Shown here piece by piece: positions 31,728 to 41,854 of a stretch of 64,000 nt of DNA. The DNA is from Variovorax dokdonensis (lineage in GTDB: Bacteria > Pseudomonadota > Gammaproteobacteria > Burkholderiales > Burkholderiaceae_C). A program made the translations under genes and the position numbers. The notes under the pieces are model-generated. The model saw nothing but the letters and a program-made list of their open reading frames with translations. It did no database searches and was not told the origin of the DNA. The stretch is from the NCBI RefSeq assembly GCF_030316895.1, contig NZ_JASZYV010000007.1, forward strand, positions 1 through 64,000. Direction: 5' to 3'. How positions within the stretch are numbered: the first letter of the stretch is position 1; each line of letters begins with the position of its first letter.

Positions 31728-32858
31728 TCAAGTCGGTGACAGCTTCGGCCTCTGGCGCACCCAGCGCCACCACGCCAATGCGCCGTAAAAAACACCCAGC
31801 CCCAGCAATTGCAGAAGTTCGGGCCGAACGTCTGCCAAACCCGCGCTCATCTGGTTGACCTTGACCAGACCTTGCACGCCGGCCGTGGACGGAAGCAGGT
31901 GCGCCAGGTTGGCCAGCAGGGCCGGCATGGCTTCGAACGGCCAAGGCACGCCGCTCAGAAAGAAGATCAATGCCGACGAAGCGGCCAGCACCTGCGCCGA
32001 GCGTTCTCCGCGATCGAAGAAGCTGCCGATGAACAGCGCAAAGGCCACGGTGGCGATCACGAAAAGAAGGGTGGTCAGGCACATGGCGAGGAAGGGGCCG
32101 CCGCGCGGGTAGTCCTGGAACCAGAACACGAAGCCGAAATAGAAGAAGGCGGTCATCAGGCCGATGAGCGAGAACGCCAGGCCGGCACCAACGAGTTGTG
32201 CGCCACCCGCGAAGTGCTGGGCCGTTCGACGCCGCTCGCCCATCAGCAGCACCACGCCCATCAGCAGCGTCTGGTGGACGATGACCACCGCCACGCCCGG
32301 AACCACATAGCTGCCATAGCCTTCGCGCGTGTTGAACAGCGGATGCGCAACCGCCTTCACGGGCATGAGGGTCTGAAGGCCCAGCGCGCGGGCCGGGCCT
32401 TCCAGGGCTTCCGCCAGTGCAGCCGACAGCACGCCTTGCAAGGCCGTGCCGATGGCGCTTGCCCGCACGATGTAGGCGCCGTTGAGATAGAAGGCCAGCG
32501 CATCGGGCCGGGTGCCTGACAGCACGCCGCGCTCGAAGTCGCGGGGAATGAGCACGATCGCGTCGACCTGGCGCCGCTCGAGCTGGCGCCGCGCGCCTTC
32601 GAAATCCTGCGACACCGTTTGCACGCTGACTTGCGGCGCAGCCAGCAGATGCTCGGTGATGCGGCGGCTGGCCGAGCTCTGGTCCAGGTCGACCACCGTC
32701 ACCGGCAGCGCGCTGGCGACCTGGTGCTGGTAGGCGGCGGGATAGTAGAAGCCATACAGGAAGCCCGCCAGCACCAGGATCATCAGGGCAGGGCGCGTGC
32801 GCAGGACCGAGCGGAAGGTATCGGCCGCGCCGGCCAGGACGCCGTCGAGCGCATTCAT
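31728..32858 (-). CDS. ABC-2 type transport permease (second permease of the efflux operon)
   Basis: 376 residues. One N-terminal membrane helix (ALMILVLAGFLYGFYYP, about 24-40) is followed by a periplasmic domain of about 130 residues containing VVDLDQSSASRR. Five to six C-terminal helices follow, with the LSGVPWPFEAMP block typical of ABC-2 permeases of the YhhJ/YhiH class. Last gene of the operon; it overlaps the preceding permease by four bases (ATGA). It should form a heterodimer with that subunit and export a compound through the HlyD-type adaptor and TolC-like channel. No ATPase gene is present, which is odd. Confidence 0.87.
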   Translation of the reverse strand: MNALDGVLAGAADTFRSVLRTRPALMILVLAGFLYGFYYPAAYQHQVASALPVTVVDLDQSSASRRITEHLLAAPQVSVQTVSQDFEGARRQLERRQVDAIVLIPRDFERGVLSGTRPDALAFYLNGAYIVRASAIGTALQGVLSAALAEALEGPARALGLQTLMPVKAVAHPLFNTREGYGSYVVPGVAVVIVHQTLLMGVVLLMGERRRTAQHFAGGAQLVGAGLAFSLIGLMTAFFYFGFVFWFQDYPRGGPFLAMCLTTLLFVIATVAFALFIGSFFDRGERSAQVLAASSALIFFLSGVPWPFEAMPALLANLAHLLPSTAGVQGLVKVNQMSAGLADVRPELLQLLGLGVFYGALAWWRWVRQRPKLSPT

Positions 32859-34057
32859 GACGGCTCGCCCGCGGAACTGGGCGCCGGGCCCGTCGCGCCG
32901 ACCGGCCTGCGGCACAGCAAGCCCGCTGCCAGGACAAACATCCCGAGCGCGACGCCCACCAGCACACCCAGCGAAGGCAGTGAATCGGCTGCCGGCGCCC
33001 CCATGAACATCTGCTCCATCTGTAGCCGTACATAGTGCGAGAAGGGCAGGACCTGGCTCCAGACCTGGGTGAACACCGGCGCGCCCAGGACGGGCAGCGT
33101 GGCATCCGAAAAGGTCATGGCCGGCCCACCGTACAGCGCGACGGCCGACAGCGTCGTGTAGGTGTCGCGCAGGAGCAGTGCGACCACCGCGGCGATGGCG
33201 GCATAGCAGGCGTACAGCGCCACCTGGCCAGCCAGCAGCATGGCCAGGCTGCCATGAACGCCCCAGCCGCGCCAACCGCACAGCCATGCGGTTCCGGCCA
33301 TCTGCCAAGCCGTGAACGCCACCACGTAAGGCGCGAGCATGCCGGCCAGCGCCAGGGTGTTGGCTCCGAAACCACGACCGGCGGCCTGTCCATCGGCCTT
33401 CATCGCGCGCCCCATGGCCACTGCGACGGCGCAGCTGAGCAGCACATGCAGGATGCCGGGTTGCAGCAGGGCCTCGAGGAACCACTCGTAGCTCAGCTGA
33501 GGGTTGAACAGCATGGTCGCCTGGATGCGCGGCACCTGCACGCGCAGCGCGGCCGGCACGTTGTGGGCACGCGCGAGTTCGGGCAGCACCTGCTGCTGCA
33601 GCGCCGAGACGGCGGCGTCCACGCCGCGACCGGCCAGCGCGCCGACGGAATAGAACGAGGCGTTCTGGTAGAGCGAGATCTGCCCCTGCCGGCCGGCGAG
33701 CACGTCGCGCTGAAGTCCTTCGGGAATGAGCACCACCGCCCACACCTTCGTTTGGCGCGCCATCGTCCAGGCCTGCTCCAATTGATCCGGCTCGGCCACG
33801 ACCTGCACCTGCGCCGACGCACGAAGATTGCGCACGAGCTGCCGGCTGATCGGCGAATGGTCGGCATCCACCACCGCGATCGGCAGGTCCCGCGCACTGC
33901 CCTGGATGAACATGGCGCCCAACACCACCAGCGTGAGCAAAGGCGCGATGGTCAGCAGCGCGAGATCCCAGGGGCTTCGCGCGAGCCAGGCGATTTCGCG
34001 ACCCAGGGCCACGACGAAAGCATTGCGCGTCCGTGGCCGAGGACCGACACCGCTCAT
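32855..34057 (-). CDS. ABC-2 type transport permease (first permease of the efflux operon)
   Basis: 400 residues, same plan as its partner: N-terminal helix LALLTIAPLLTLVVLGAMF (about 32-50), a large periplasmic part with VVDADHSPISRQL and VWAVVLIPEGLQRDVLAG, then a C-terminal membrane domain with the FSDATLPV and FSHYVRLQMEQMFMGAP blocks. The parallel VVDxDxSxxSR motif in both proteins marks them as related subunits. It is coupled by four-base overlaps to genes on both sides. The Ser/Pro-rich C-terminus is unremarkable. Confidence 0.87.
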   Translation of the reverse strand: MSGVGPRPRTRNAFVVALGREIAWLARSPWDLALLTIAPLLTLVVLGAMFIQGSARDLPIAVVDADHSPISRQLVRNLRASAQVQVVAEPDQLEQAWTMARQTKVWAVVLIPEGLQRDVLAGRQGQISLYQNASFYSVGALAGRGVDAAVSALQQQVLPELARAHNVPAALRVQVPRIQATMLFNPQLSYEWFLEALLQPGILHVLLSCAVAVAMGRAMKADGQAAGRGFGANTLALAGMLAPYVVAFTAWQMAGTAWLCGWRGWGVHGSLAMLLAGQVALYACYAAIAAVVALLLRDTYTTLSAVALYGGPAMTFSDATLPVLGAPVFTQVWSQVLPFSHYVRLQMEQMFMGAPAADSLPSLGVLVGVALGMFVLAAGLLCRRPVGATGPAPSSAGEPS

Positions 34058-35079
34058 GACTGCGGCCAGTCGAACAGCACGCTCATGCCTGGTCGCAGTT
34101 GCGGCACCGGCTCTGCGGGCGTGAGGCGCACCTCGAAGCTGCGCACATCGAAGCCGCTGGACTGGCGCGTGGCACGCCAGGTCGCGAATTCGCCCTGGAC
34201 GCCGATGCTGCGTACCTTGAAGCGCACCGCCTTGCCGTCCAGCGCCGGCAGATGACCCACCAGCTCGCGACCGGCTGACAGGCCGTGCAACTGGTTCTCG
34301 CGGACGTTGAGCGAGACCCAGGGCTCGTCGACCGCCACCAGCGTGAGGATGGGAAAGCCGAGCGCGACCACCTCGCCTGGCTGAACCATGGTGTGCCCGA
34401 CTTCGCCATCGGCCGGGGCCTTAAGCCGTGTTTCCTTCTGCAGCGCCTCGACGGCTTTCAGGCCTGCGGCCGCCACCTCGACCTGCGCCGCGGCCGCGTC
34501 CTTGTCTTCCTGCGGCAGGCCGCGCGTGGCACGAAGAACCTGCTCCTGCGCCGCCTTGACCTGACCGGCCGCGGCATCGCGCGCGGCCAGCGCCTCGTCC
34601 AGCCTTTGGGTGGAGACCACGCCTTCCTGATGCAGGTTCCGGGTGCGCCGATAGGTCTGCTCGGCCAGCTTGAGCGCCGCCTGGGCGCTGGATGCGGCGG
34701 CGCGCAGCGTGTCGATGTTCTCCTGGCGTGATCCGGCCAAGGTGCGTGCCTGCACGGCCTGCGCACCGGCCAGGGCACCTGCGGCCTGCTCGCGCCGCGC
34801 GTCCAGCTCGGGGCTGCGCAATATCACCAGGTCCTGGCCTGCCTTGACGTGGTCTCCCGCCTTCACCAGCAATCGTTCGACGCGTGAGATCGGAACCTGC
34901 GTGGCCACCGTGTATTCCTCGGCGTCGACCATGCCCTGGAATTGCAATGGTGCGGGCTTGTAGGCCAGCCACAGTCCCACCGCGATGAAGACCAGCAGCG
35001 CCACGCCCGCCGCGATGAGCACCCAACGCAGCGGGCGTCGCAGCGGGGCAGGGGGGGCATCGGATTCGGGCGTGTTCAT
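34054..35079 (-). CDS. HlyD/EmrA-type periplasmic adaptor (membrane fusion protein)
   Basis: 341 residues. There is a membrane anchor at about 19-40 (WVLIAAGVALLVFIAVGLWL), then a lipoyl-like half motif VDAEEYTVATQVPISRVERLLVKAGDHVKAGQ-type region of which KAGDHVKAGQDLV is the clear core. A long coiled-coil hairpin (about 90-215, rich in Ala, Gln and Glu) follows, then the second lipoyl half and beta-barrel with RLKAPADGEVGHTMVQPGEVV-like sequence. It bridges inner membrane permeases and outer membrane channel. Its genes overlap by four bases on both sides, so the four products are made together. Confidence 0.9.
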   Translation of the reverse strand: MNTPESDAPPAPLRRPLRWVLIAAGVALLVFIAVGLWLAYKPAPLQFQGMVDAEEYTVATQVPISRVERLLVKAGDHVKAGQDLVILRSPELDARREQAAGALAGAQAVQARTLAGSRQENIDTLRAAASSAQAALKLAEQTYRRTRNLHQEGVVSTQRLDEALAARDAAAGQVKAAQEQVLRATRGLPQEDKDAAAAQVEVAAAGLKAVEALQKETRLKAPADGEVGHTMVQPGEVVALGFPILTLVAVDEPWVSLNVRENQLHGLSAGRELVGHLPALDGKAVRFKVRSIGVQGEFATWRATRQSSGFDVRSFEVRLTPAEPVPQLRPGMSVLFDWPQS

Positions 35080-36557
35080 GGCAGTGACAAGGTCTGGTCG
35101 GCTCGGGCCACGTGCTGCGCATATTCCTGCATGCGGCCGCTGGCCGCCAGCAACTGGGCCAGGGCCAGGTCGTATTCGTAGGCCGCTGCGGCGCGCTGGG
35201 TCTGCGCCACGCTCAGCGCCACCTGGGCGTCGATCAACTCGGTGGCGTTGGCCTGCCCCTCGCGGAAGCCCAGGTCGTGCACGCGCACGTTTTCTTCGGC
35301 AGCCGTCATGTTGGTCGCGAGCAGCAGGAACTGCTGACGCGCCGTCTCCACGCCTTGCCAGCTGCGCTCGATCAGCGTGGCCACGTCGTTGCCCGCTTGC
35401 GCCCAGGCGGCTTCGGCCTGCTGCTCGCGCGCCCGGGCGGCGCTCTCGGTGGCCTGGCGGTCCACGTTGGAAAAGAGCGTGTAGTGCACCCCCACGCCGA
35501 CGATCCAGTCGGGGTCGGGCAGCACCGCATTGTCGGAATTGAAGTTGTAGGAACCAAAGCCGTAGACCTGCGGCATGGCCAGCGATTGCGCGGCCTTCAC
35601 CCCGCTCTTGCTGATGTCGCGCAATGCCGCCAGGCGCATCAGCGCGGGGGAGTTCGCACGGCCTTCGTCGACGAACTGCTGCGCTGGTGGCAAGGGCCGC
35701 GACTGCGCGAACAGCGGCGTGCTCGGCTGCACCTTGCCGCTTTCATTGAGCAGGCGGGTGAGCACCGCCTGCGCCGTCTCGTAGTCATTGCGGGCACGCA
35801 GCAGTTGCCGTTCGGCGGCGTTGCGCGCCACTTCCACTTGCAGGCGCTGCGCCTTGCTGAGCATGCCCTGACGCTCGATCTTCAGCGCGTTGTCGAGATG
35901 GCGCTGGAACCGATCGAGGTTCTGCTGGCTGGTCTGGACCACCTGCGCAGCCAGCTGCTGGCCGAAGTAGGCCGCGACCAGTTGCAGCCCGAGCTGGTCC
36001 GAGACGGACATCAGCTCCGCCTGCGCCTGCCGTGCGCTGGCCTGCGCGGCATCCTGCGTGGCGCCGGACATCCCGCCGGTATAGATTGGCCAAAGCAGCG
36101 TGACCGTCGGCCGCCAGATGTTCTGCTGCACCTTCGTCGACAGCGAATCGGGGATCCGTTTGAGCGCGCCCGCGACCAGCCCACTGACGGCAGGCGGAAC
36201 CGTCGGCGTGACGGGCAGCGAGGCCAGGAAGCCGTTGATCGACGACTCCACAAGGTTGCGGGCTGCGGTGAGCGAGACCTCCAGCGTCTTCTGGTAGCGA
36301 AAGTACTGCGCGTCGATGGACAGGATCGGCAGGTTCAGCCCCGAGACAGCCTGCGCCGAGTTCTGCGAGGCATCCACCCCGGCGCGCGCGGCGGTCAAGG
36401 CGCTGGAGGTGGAAGACAGCCGGTCCTGAGCGGCGACAAAGCTGTAGCTCGCGCCTGCTGCGCCGCCCTGGCCCTGCGCCCCCGTTGCCGCCACGAGCAA
36501 GAGCATGGCCATGAGGGGACGAAGGGACGGCTTTCGAGCAGCGGTGACAAACGGCAT
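35076..36557 (-). CDS. TolC-family outer membrane efflux protein
   Basis: 493 residues from the ATG at 36557. A signal peptide ends near residue 30 (ATGAQG). Two homologous TolC halves are visible as long alpha-helical stretches, e.g. RHLDNALKIERQGMLSK-like and NVRVHDLGFREGQAN with A-T-E-L-I-D-A-Q-V-A-L, the standard end of the second hairpin. It is the first gene of the efflux operon and supplies the outer membrane exit duct. A start 20 codons earlier (36617) would overlap the dnaJ terminator region and is unlikely. A later Met (about residue 16) is possible. Confidence 0.88.
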   Translation of the reverse strand: MPFVTAARKPSLRPLMAMLLLVAATGAQGQGGAAGASYSFVAAQDRLSSTSSALTAARAGVDASQNSAQAVSGLNLPILSIDAQYFRYQKTLEVSLTAARNLVESSINGFLASLPVTPTVPPAVSGLVAGALKRIPDSLSTKVQQNIWRPTVTLLWPIYTGGMSGATQDAAQASARQAQAELMSVSDQLGLQLVAAYFGQQLAAQVVQTSQQNLDRFQRHLDNALKIERQGMLSKAQRLQVEVARNAAERQLLRARNDYETAQAVLTRLLNESGKVQPSTPLFAQSRPLPPAQQFVDEGRANSPALMRLAALRDISKSGVKAAQSLAMPQVYGFGSYNFNSDNAVLPDPDWIVGVGVHYTLFSNVDRQATESAARAREQQAEAAWAQAGNDVATLIERSWQGVETARQQFLLLATNMTAAEENVRVHDLGFREGQANATELIDAQVALSVAQTQRAAAAYEYDLALAQLLAASGRMQEYAQHVARADQTLSLP

Positions 36558-36615
36558 TGCCGCGATTCTTCCCCACTCTTCGCTCCCAAGGCAAATGTGT
36601 TGCGCAGCCCCTCGC

Positions 36616-36655
36616 AAAAAGAGAAAAGCCGCGTCACCCCGAAAGGTGCGCGGCT
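36616..36655 (-). terminator. Rho-independent terminator after dnaJ
   Basis: Read on the minus strand, AGCCGCG (36655-36649) pairs with CGCGGCT (36633-36627). An inner CACC/GGTG stem closes the loop, and a T-rich tail TTTTCTCTTTTT covers 36626-36615. It separates the heat-shock block from the efflux operon that starts at 36557. Confidence 0.75.
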
Positions 36656-36690
36656 CTTCAAGTCAGCGAAACAGCTTGTGGCGAACCAGG

Positions 36691-37824
36691 CTAGCTGAAG
36701 AACTCCTTCGCCTTGTCCAGCCAGCCCTTGTCGTTGGGGCTGTGCTTTCCGCCGCCCTTCTTGAGCGAGTCGTCCAGTTCCTTGAGCAGCTTGCGCTGGT
36801 GCTCGGTGAGCTTGACCGGCGTTTCCACGCGGACGTGGCAATACAAGTCGCCCGCATAGCTGGCGCGCACGCCCTTGATGCCCTTGCCGCGCAGGCGGAA
36901 CTGCTTGCCGCTTTGCGTGCCTTCGGGAATGTCGATGGTGGCATTGCCCTTGAGCATCGGCACCTCGATCTCGCCGCCGAGCGCCGCGGTGGTCATGCTG
37001 ACCGGCACGACGCAGTGCAGGTCGTCCCCGTCGCGCTCGAACACGTCGTGCTTCTTGAGCCGGATCTCGATGTACAGGTCGCCCGGCGGGCCGCCGTTGG
37101 TGCCTGGCTCGCCGTTGCCGGTGGAGCGGATGCGCATGCCGTCGTCGATGCCGGCCGGGATCTTCACTTCCAGCGTCTTGTTGTTCTTGATCTTGCCCTG
37201 GCCGTGGCAGGTGGCGCACGGCTCGGGAATGATCTTGCCGGTACCGCGGCATTGGGGGCAGGTCTGCTGCACGCTGAAGAAGCCCTGGCGCATCTGCACC
37301 GCGCCCTGGCCATGGCAGGTGGTGCAGGTGATGGGCTTGGTGCCGGGCTTGGCGCCGGTGCCGTGGCACGTGCCGCAATCATCCCAGCTGGGAATGCGGA
37401 TCTGGGCGTCCTTGCCGTCGGCGGCCTCTTCCAGCGTGATCTCCATCGCGTAGCTGAGGTCGTTGCCGCGGTACACCTGGCGCCCGCCGCGTCCGCGGCC
37501 TGCAGCGCCACCGAAGACGTCGCCGAAGATGTCGCCGAAGGCCTCGGCAAAACCACCGAAGCCTTCCGCCCCCGGTCCGCGCATGTTGGGGTCGACGCCG
37601 GCGTGGCCGTACTGGTCGTAGGCGGCGCGCTTCTGCGCGTCCGACAGCATCTCGTAGGCTTCCTTGGCCTCCTTGAACTTCGCCTCCGAATCCTTGGCCC
37701 CGTCGCCATGGTTGCGGTCGGGGTGGTACTTCATCGCAAGCTTGCGATAGGCCTTCTTCAGTTCATCGTCGGTTGCGTTCTTGGGAACGCCAAGGATCTC
37801 GTAGTAGTCGCGTTTGGTGGCCAT
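36691..37824 (-). CDS. dnaJ: Chaperone DnaJ (Hsp40)
   Basis: 377 residues. The J domain has HPD at residues 34-36 (MKYHPDRNHG). A Gly/Phe-rich stretch follows (FGGFAEAFGDIFGDVFGG). The cysteine-rich zinc domain has four repeats: CGTCHGTG, CTTCHGQG, CPQCRGTG and CATCHGQG. C-terminal peptide-binding domains complete a type I DnaJ. It stimulates DnaK ATPase and delivers substrates. It lies 98 bases downstream of dnaK with a hairpin between, and ends before a good terminator. Confidence 0.97.
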   Translation of the reverse strand: MATKRDYYEILGVPKNATDDELKKAYRKLAMKYHPDRNHGDGAKDSEAKFKEAKEAYEMLSDAQKRAAYDQYGHAGVDPNMRGPGAEGFGGFAEAFGDIFGDVFGGAAGRGRGGRQVYRGNDLSYAMEITLEEAADGKDAQIRIPSWDDCGTCHGTGAKPGTKPITCTTCHGQGAVQMRQGFFSVQQTCPQCRGTGKIIPEPCATCHGQGKIKNNKTLEVKIPAGIDDGMRIRSTGNGEPGTNGGPPGDLYIEIRLKKHDVFERDGDDLHCVVPVSMTTAALGGEIEVPMLKGNATIDIPEGTQSGKQFRLRGKGIKGVRASYAGDLYCHVRVETPVKLTEHQRKLLKELDDSLKKGGGKHSPNDKGWLDKAKEFFS

Positions 37825-37871
37825 GGTCTTCGCGCGGTGGGCAATTCAATGCAGGGGTCAGGAAACGGAAA

Positions 37872-37906
37872 GAGGCTGGACACCCGTTTGTCGGTCGTCC
37901 AGCCTC
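37872..37906 (-). other. Hairpin between dnaK and dnaJ
   Basis: GAGGCTGGAC (37872-37881) and GTCCAGCCTC (37897-37906) form a perfect ten-base stem with a 15-base loop. On the minus strand the tail is TCTTTCCGTTTCC, a weak T tract. It could partly terminate or process the dnaK-dnaJ transcript, reducing dnaJ relative to dnaK. Confidence 0.55.
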
Positions 37907-37922
37907 GAAGAAGGCGAAAGGA

Positions 37923-39860
<1,938 letters not shown>

Positions 39861-39899
39861 GTTGTGTGCTCCTGCTTTCTAGAGAATTTCTTGTGCTGA

Positions 39900-39927
39900 A
39901 CTTGTGGATAACCCGTGCGGTTTCAAG
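39900..39927 (-). promoter_or_regulatory. Sigma-32-like promoter for dnaK
   Basis: On the minus strand CTTGAAA (39927-39921), 13 bases, then CCACAAGT (39907-39900). The -35 is a perfect heat-shock match; the -10 matches CCCCATNT at all but two positions. The spacing equals that of the stronger promoter before grpE. Confidence 0.55.
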
Positions 39928-39981
39928 GGATGAACTGGGGACGGGCTGTGGGTATTTGTGTGCCGGGTTGCGTTGTGCGGC

Positions 39982-40584
39982 TCAGGCGGGTGCGCTGACC
40001 GTGACCAGCGCCGGGCGCAGCACGCGGTCGGCGATGGTGTAGCCCTTCTGCAGCACGCCCACGATCGTGTTGGGCTCCTGGCCGGGCGCCGGCACCATCG
40101 AGATGGCCTGGTGCAGGTTGGGGTCGAACTTCTCGCCGGCGGGCGGGGCGATCTCGACCACCTTGTTGCGCTCCAGCGCGCTCTTGAGCTGGCGCAGGGT
40201 GGCTTCGGCCCCTTCGCGGATCTGTTCGATCGTGCCGTCCTGCACGGCCAGGCCGGCCTCCAGGCTGTCGGTCACGGGCAGCAGCGATTCGGCGAAGGAC
40301 TCGATGGCGAACTTGCGGGCCTTGCTCGATTCTTCTTCGGCGCGGCGGCGGGTGTTCTGCATGTCGGCCTGCGCGCGCAGCACCTGTTCGGAAAGCTCGG
40401 CATTCTTGGCCTGGAGGGCGGCCACTTCTTCCTGCAGGCTCGCCAGAACCTGCTGCAACTCGGCCTCGTTCGCGGCCTGCGCGGCCTCGGCTTCCTCGGG
40501 GCTCATGTCGCCCAGGGACTGCGTGCGTTGAGCTTCGTCTTCCGAAGCGGGGTTTTGTGCGGGATTTTGGCGGTCAGACATCAT
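39982..40584 (-). CDS. grpE: Nucleotide exchange factor GrpE
   Basis: 200 residues. The N-terminus is acidic and disordered. A long coiled coil follows at about 35-85 (ELQQVLASLQEEVAALQAKNAEL), then the GrpE core with RRAEEESSKARKFAIESFAESLLPVTDSL and the C-terminal beta domain NTIVGVLQKGYTIADRVLRPALV. It releases ADP from DnaK. Two adjacent ATGs (40584 and 40581) are both possible starts. It lies downstream of a near-perfect heat-shock promoter and first in the grpE-dnaK-dnaJ order. Confidence 0.97.
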   Translation of the reverse strand: MMSDRQNPAQNPASEDEAQRTQSLGDMSPEEAEAAQAANEAELQQVLASLQEEVAALQAKNAELSEQVLRAQADMQNTRRRAEEESSKARKFAIESFAESLLPVTDSLEAGLAVQDGTIEQIREGAEATLRQLKSALERNKVVEIAPPAGEKFDPNLHQAISMVPAPGQEPNTIVGVLQKGYTIADRVLRPALVTVSAPA

Positions 40585-40662
40585 CGATTGGCTGGCAGAA
40601 ATGTCGGGACAAGAGTCGAGGCAAATGTCGGTCAACGGGTGATTTGCAAACAATTGCCCACC

Positions 40663-40690
40663 AGATGGGGGTGGGTACTCGGCTTTCAAG
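40663..40690 (-). promoter_or_regulatory. Sigma-32 heat-shock promoter for grpE
   Basis: On the minus strand CTTGAAA (40690-40684), a 13-base spacer and CCCCATCT (40670-40663) match the sigma-32 consensus CTTGAAA-N(11-16)-CCCCATNT at every defined base. Transcription should begin about 70 bases before the grpE start. Confidence 0.85.
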
Positions 40691-40712
40691 GCGCCAAGTG
40701 GCACGCAAGAAG

Positions 40713-40736
40713 AAAAAAAGCGGCCCGAAAGCCGCT
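40713..40736 (-). terminator. Rho-independent terminator after the FKBP gene
   Basis: On the minus strand AGCGGC (40736-40731), loop TTTCGG and GCCGCT (40724-40719) form the stem, followed by a run of T over 40719-40713. It ends the FKBP transcript just before the grpE promoter. Confidence 0.85.
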
Positions 40737-40818
40737 GTCTTGAGTGCCGGCAGGCCGGATGGGCCGTTCCTCCCAGTTGGGCGCTGGGGAGCCGAATATC
40801 AAGCGGGTTGGTCGTGCT

Positions 40819-41169
40819 TTAGCGCACAGCCAGCAGTTCGACGTCGAACTTCAGCGTGGCATTGGGCGGAATCACGCCGCCGGCGCCGCGGCTGCCGTAG
40901 CCCAGATCGGCCGGGATGATGAGGGTGCGCTGGCCGCCCACCTTCATGCCCTGCACGCCCTCGTCCCAGCCACGGATGACCTGGCCGGCGCCGAGCGAGA
41001 AGACGAAGGGGTCGTTGCGATCGCGGCTGGAATCGAATTTGGCGCCCTGGACGCCGTCGTTGTAGAGCCAGCCGGTGTAGTGGACTTGCACGTGCTGGCC
41101 GGCCTTGGCTTCGTCGCCGGTGCCGACTTGGGTGTCTTCGTATTGAAGGCCGGAAGGGTTGGTTTGCAT
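40819..41169 (-). CDS. FKBP-type peptidyl-prolyl cis-trans isomerase
   Basis: 116 residues, a single FKBP domain covering the chain: VQVHYTGWLYNDG, KFDSSRDRNDPFVFSLGAGQVIRGWDEG-type core and DLGYGSRGAGGVIPPNATLKFDVELL. The aromatic pocket residues (Tyr, Phe, Trp, Tyr) are all present. No signal peptide, so it is a cytoplasmic folding helper of the FkpB/SlyD-related short type. A terminator follows before the grpE promoter, so it is not in the grpE operon, though the location beside chaperones fits. Confidence 0.92.
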   Translation of the reverse strand: MQTNPSGLQYEDTQVGTGDEAKAGQHVQVHYTGWLYNDGVQGAKFDSSRDRNDPFVFSLGAGQVIRGWDEGVQGMKVGGQRTLIIPADLGYGSRGAGGVIPPNATLKFDVELLAVR

Positions 41170-41340
41170 GTTGAGTCCTCTCGTGTATCTGGGATGCGCT
41201 TTGGCGTCGATTCTTCGATGCCCTAAGTGGCGTTCGCGAAGCGACGGCAAGCCTCCAAGTCTAAGGCCGGGGCGGGAAGGCGTTTTTCAGGCGTCCGGGC
41301 GCGCGGCGAAGCGGCGCCGCACAGCGTCTTCCGGCCAGTC

Positions 41341-41688
41341 TCAGTTGACCGACGCGGCGTGGGGCGGGCTGGGCGCCTCGGCGCTCTTTCGGGTCTGGCC
41401 CTGCTGCCAGCGGACGGCAAAGGCTTGCAGGTCGGACAGACGCTTGAACAGGTCGAGGCCGCTTGGCGTGAGGCAGTAGCCCTCGCCGCCGTGCGAGACG
41501 ATGCCGGCTTCTCGCAGTTCCTTGATGCGGGTGTTGAGCGTGTTGGGCGTGACGCCCCCCACGCTGTCCTGGAGCAGGCGGAAGGTTTGCGCATGACCGT
41601 CACGCAGAGCCCACAGGACTCGCATGGCGTACCGAGCTTCCAGCAGCGCCAGCAACTGGCTGATGGCTGCAGTTTCCTTGGTGCTCAT
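41341..41688 (-). CDS. Winged-helix transcriptional regulator (HxlR-like)
   Basis: 115 residues from the ATG at 41688, eight to nine bases after CAGGAG. An earlier ATG at 41709 is possible. The core is a winged helix: ARYAMRVLWALRDG, then VTPNTLNTRIKELREAGIV as recognition helix region, and a wing GEGYCLTPSGLDLF. The order is that of HxlR/MarR-type small DNA-binding proteins. The C-terminal tail is Ala/Pro/Ser-rich. No cysteine suitable for the redox sensing of classic HxlR members is placed at the N-terminus. Targets unknown; the phosphatidylserine decarboxylase gene lies upstream on the same strand. Confidence 0.75.
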   Translation of the reverse strand: MSTKETAAISQLLALLEARYAMRVLWALRDGHAQTFRLLQDSVGGVTPNTLNTRIKELREAGIVSHGGEGYCLTPSGLDLFKRLSDLQAFAVRWQQGQTRKSAEAPSPPHAASVN

Positions 41689-41854
41689 GCGCGGCGACTC
41701 CTGAGGCATCCGGTGCCGAGAGGGTGGGGCCGCGACTATATCCCGAAAGAATGGGCCCTGCTACGACTTTTGTAGCTGAGAAGTCAGGCTGGGCGCGGTC
41801 TCCGAGAGATCAAAACAATGCCATAGTTGTTTCCAAACAACGCAGGCAGGCGAC

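Noticed and set aside
31397..31858. 153-codon plus-strand frame in the prkA-efflux gap
   Set aside because: It runs through a rho-independent terminator and 130 bases into the antisense of the ABC permease, with no ribosome site. I kept only a note in the gap entry.
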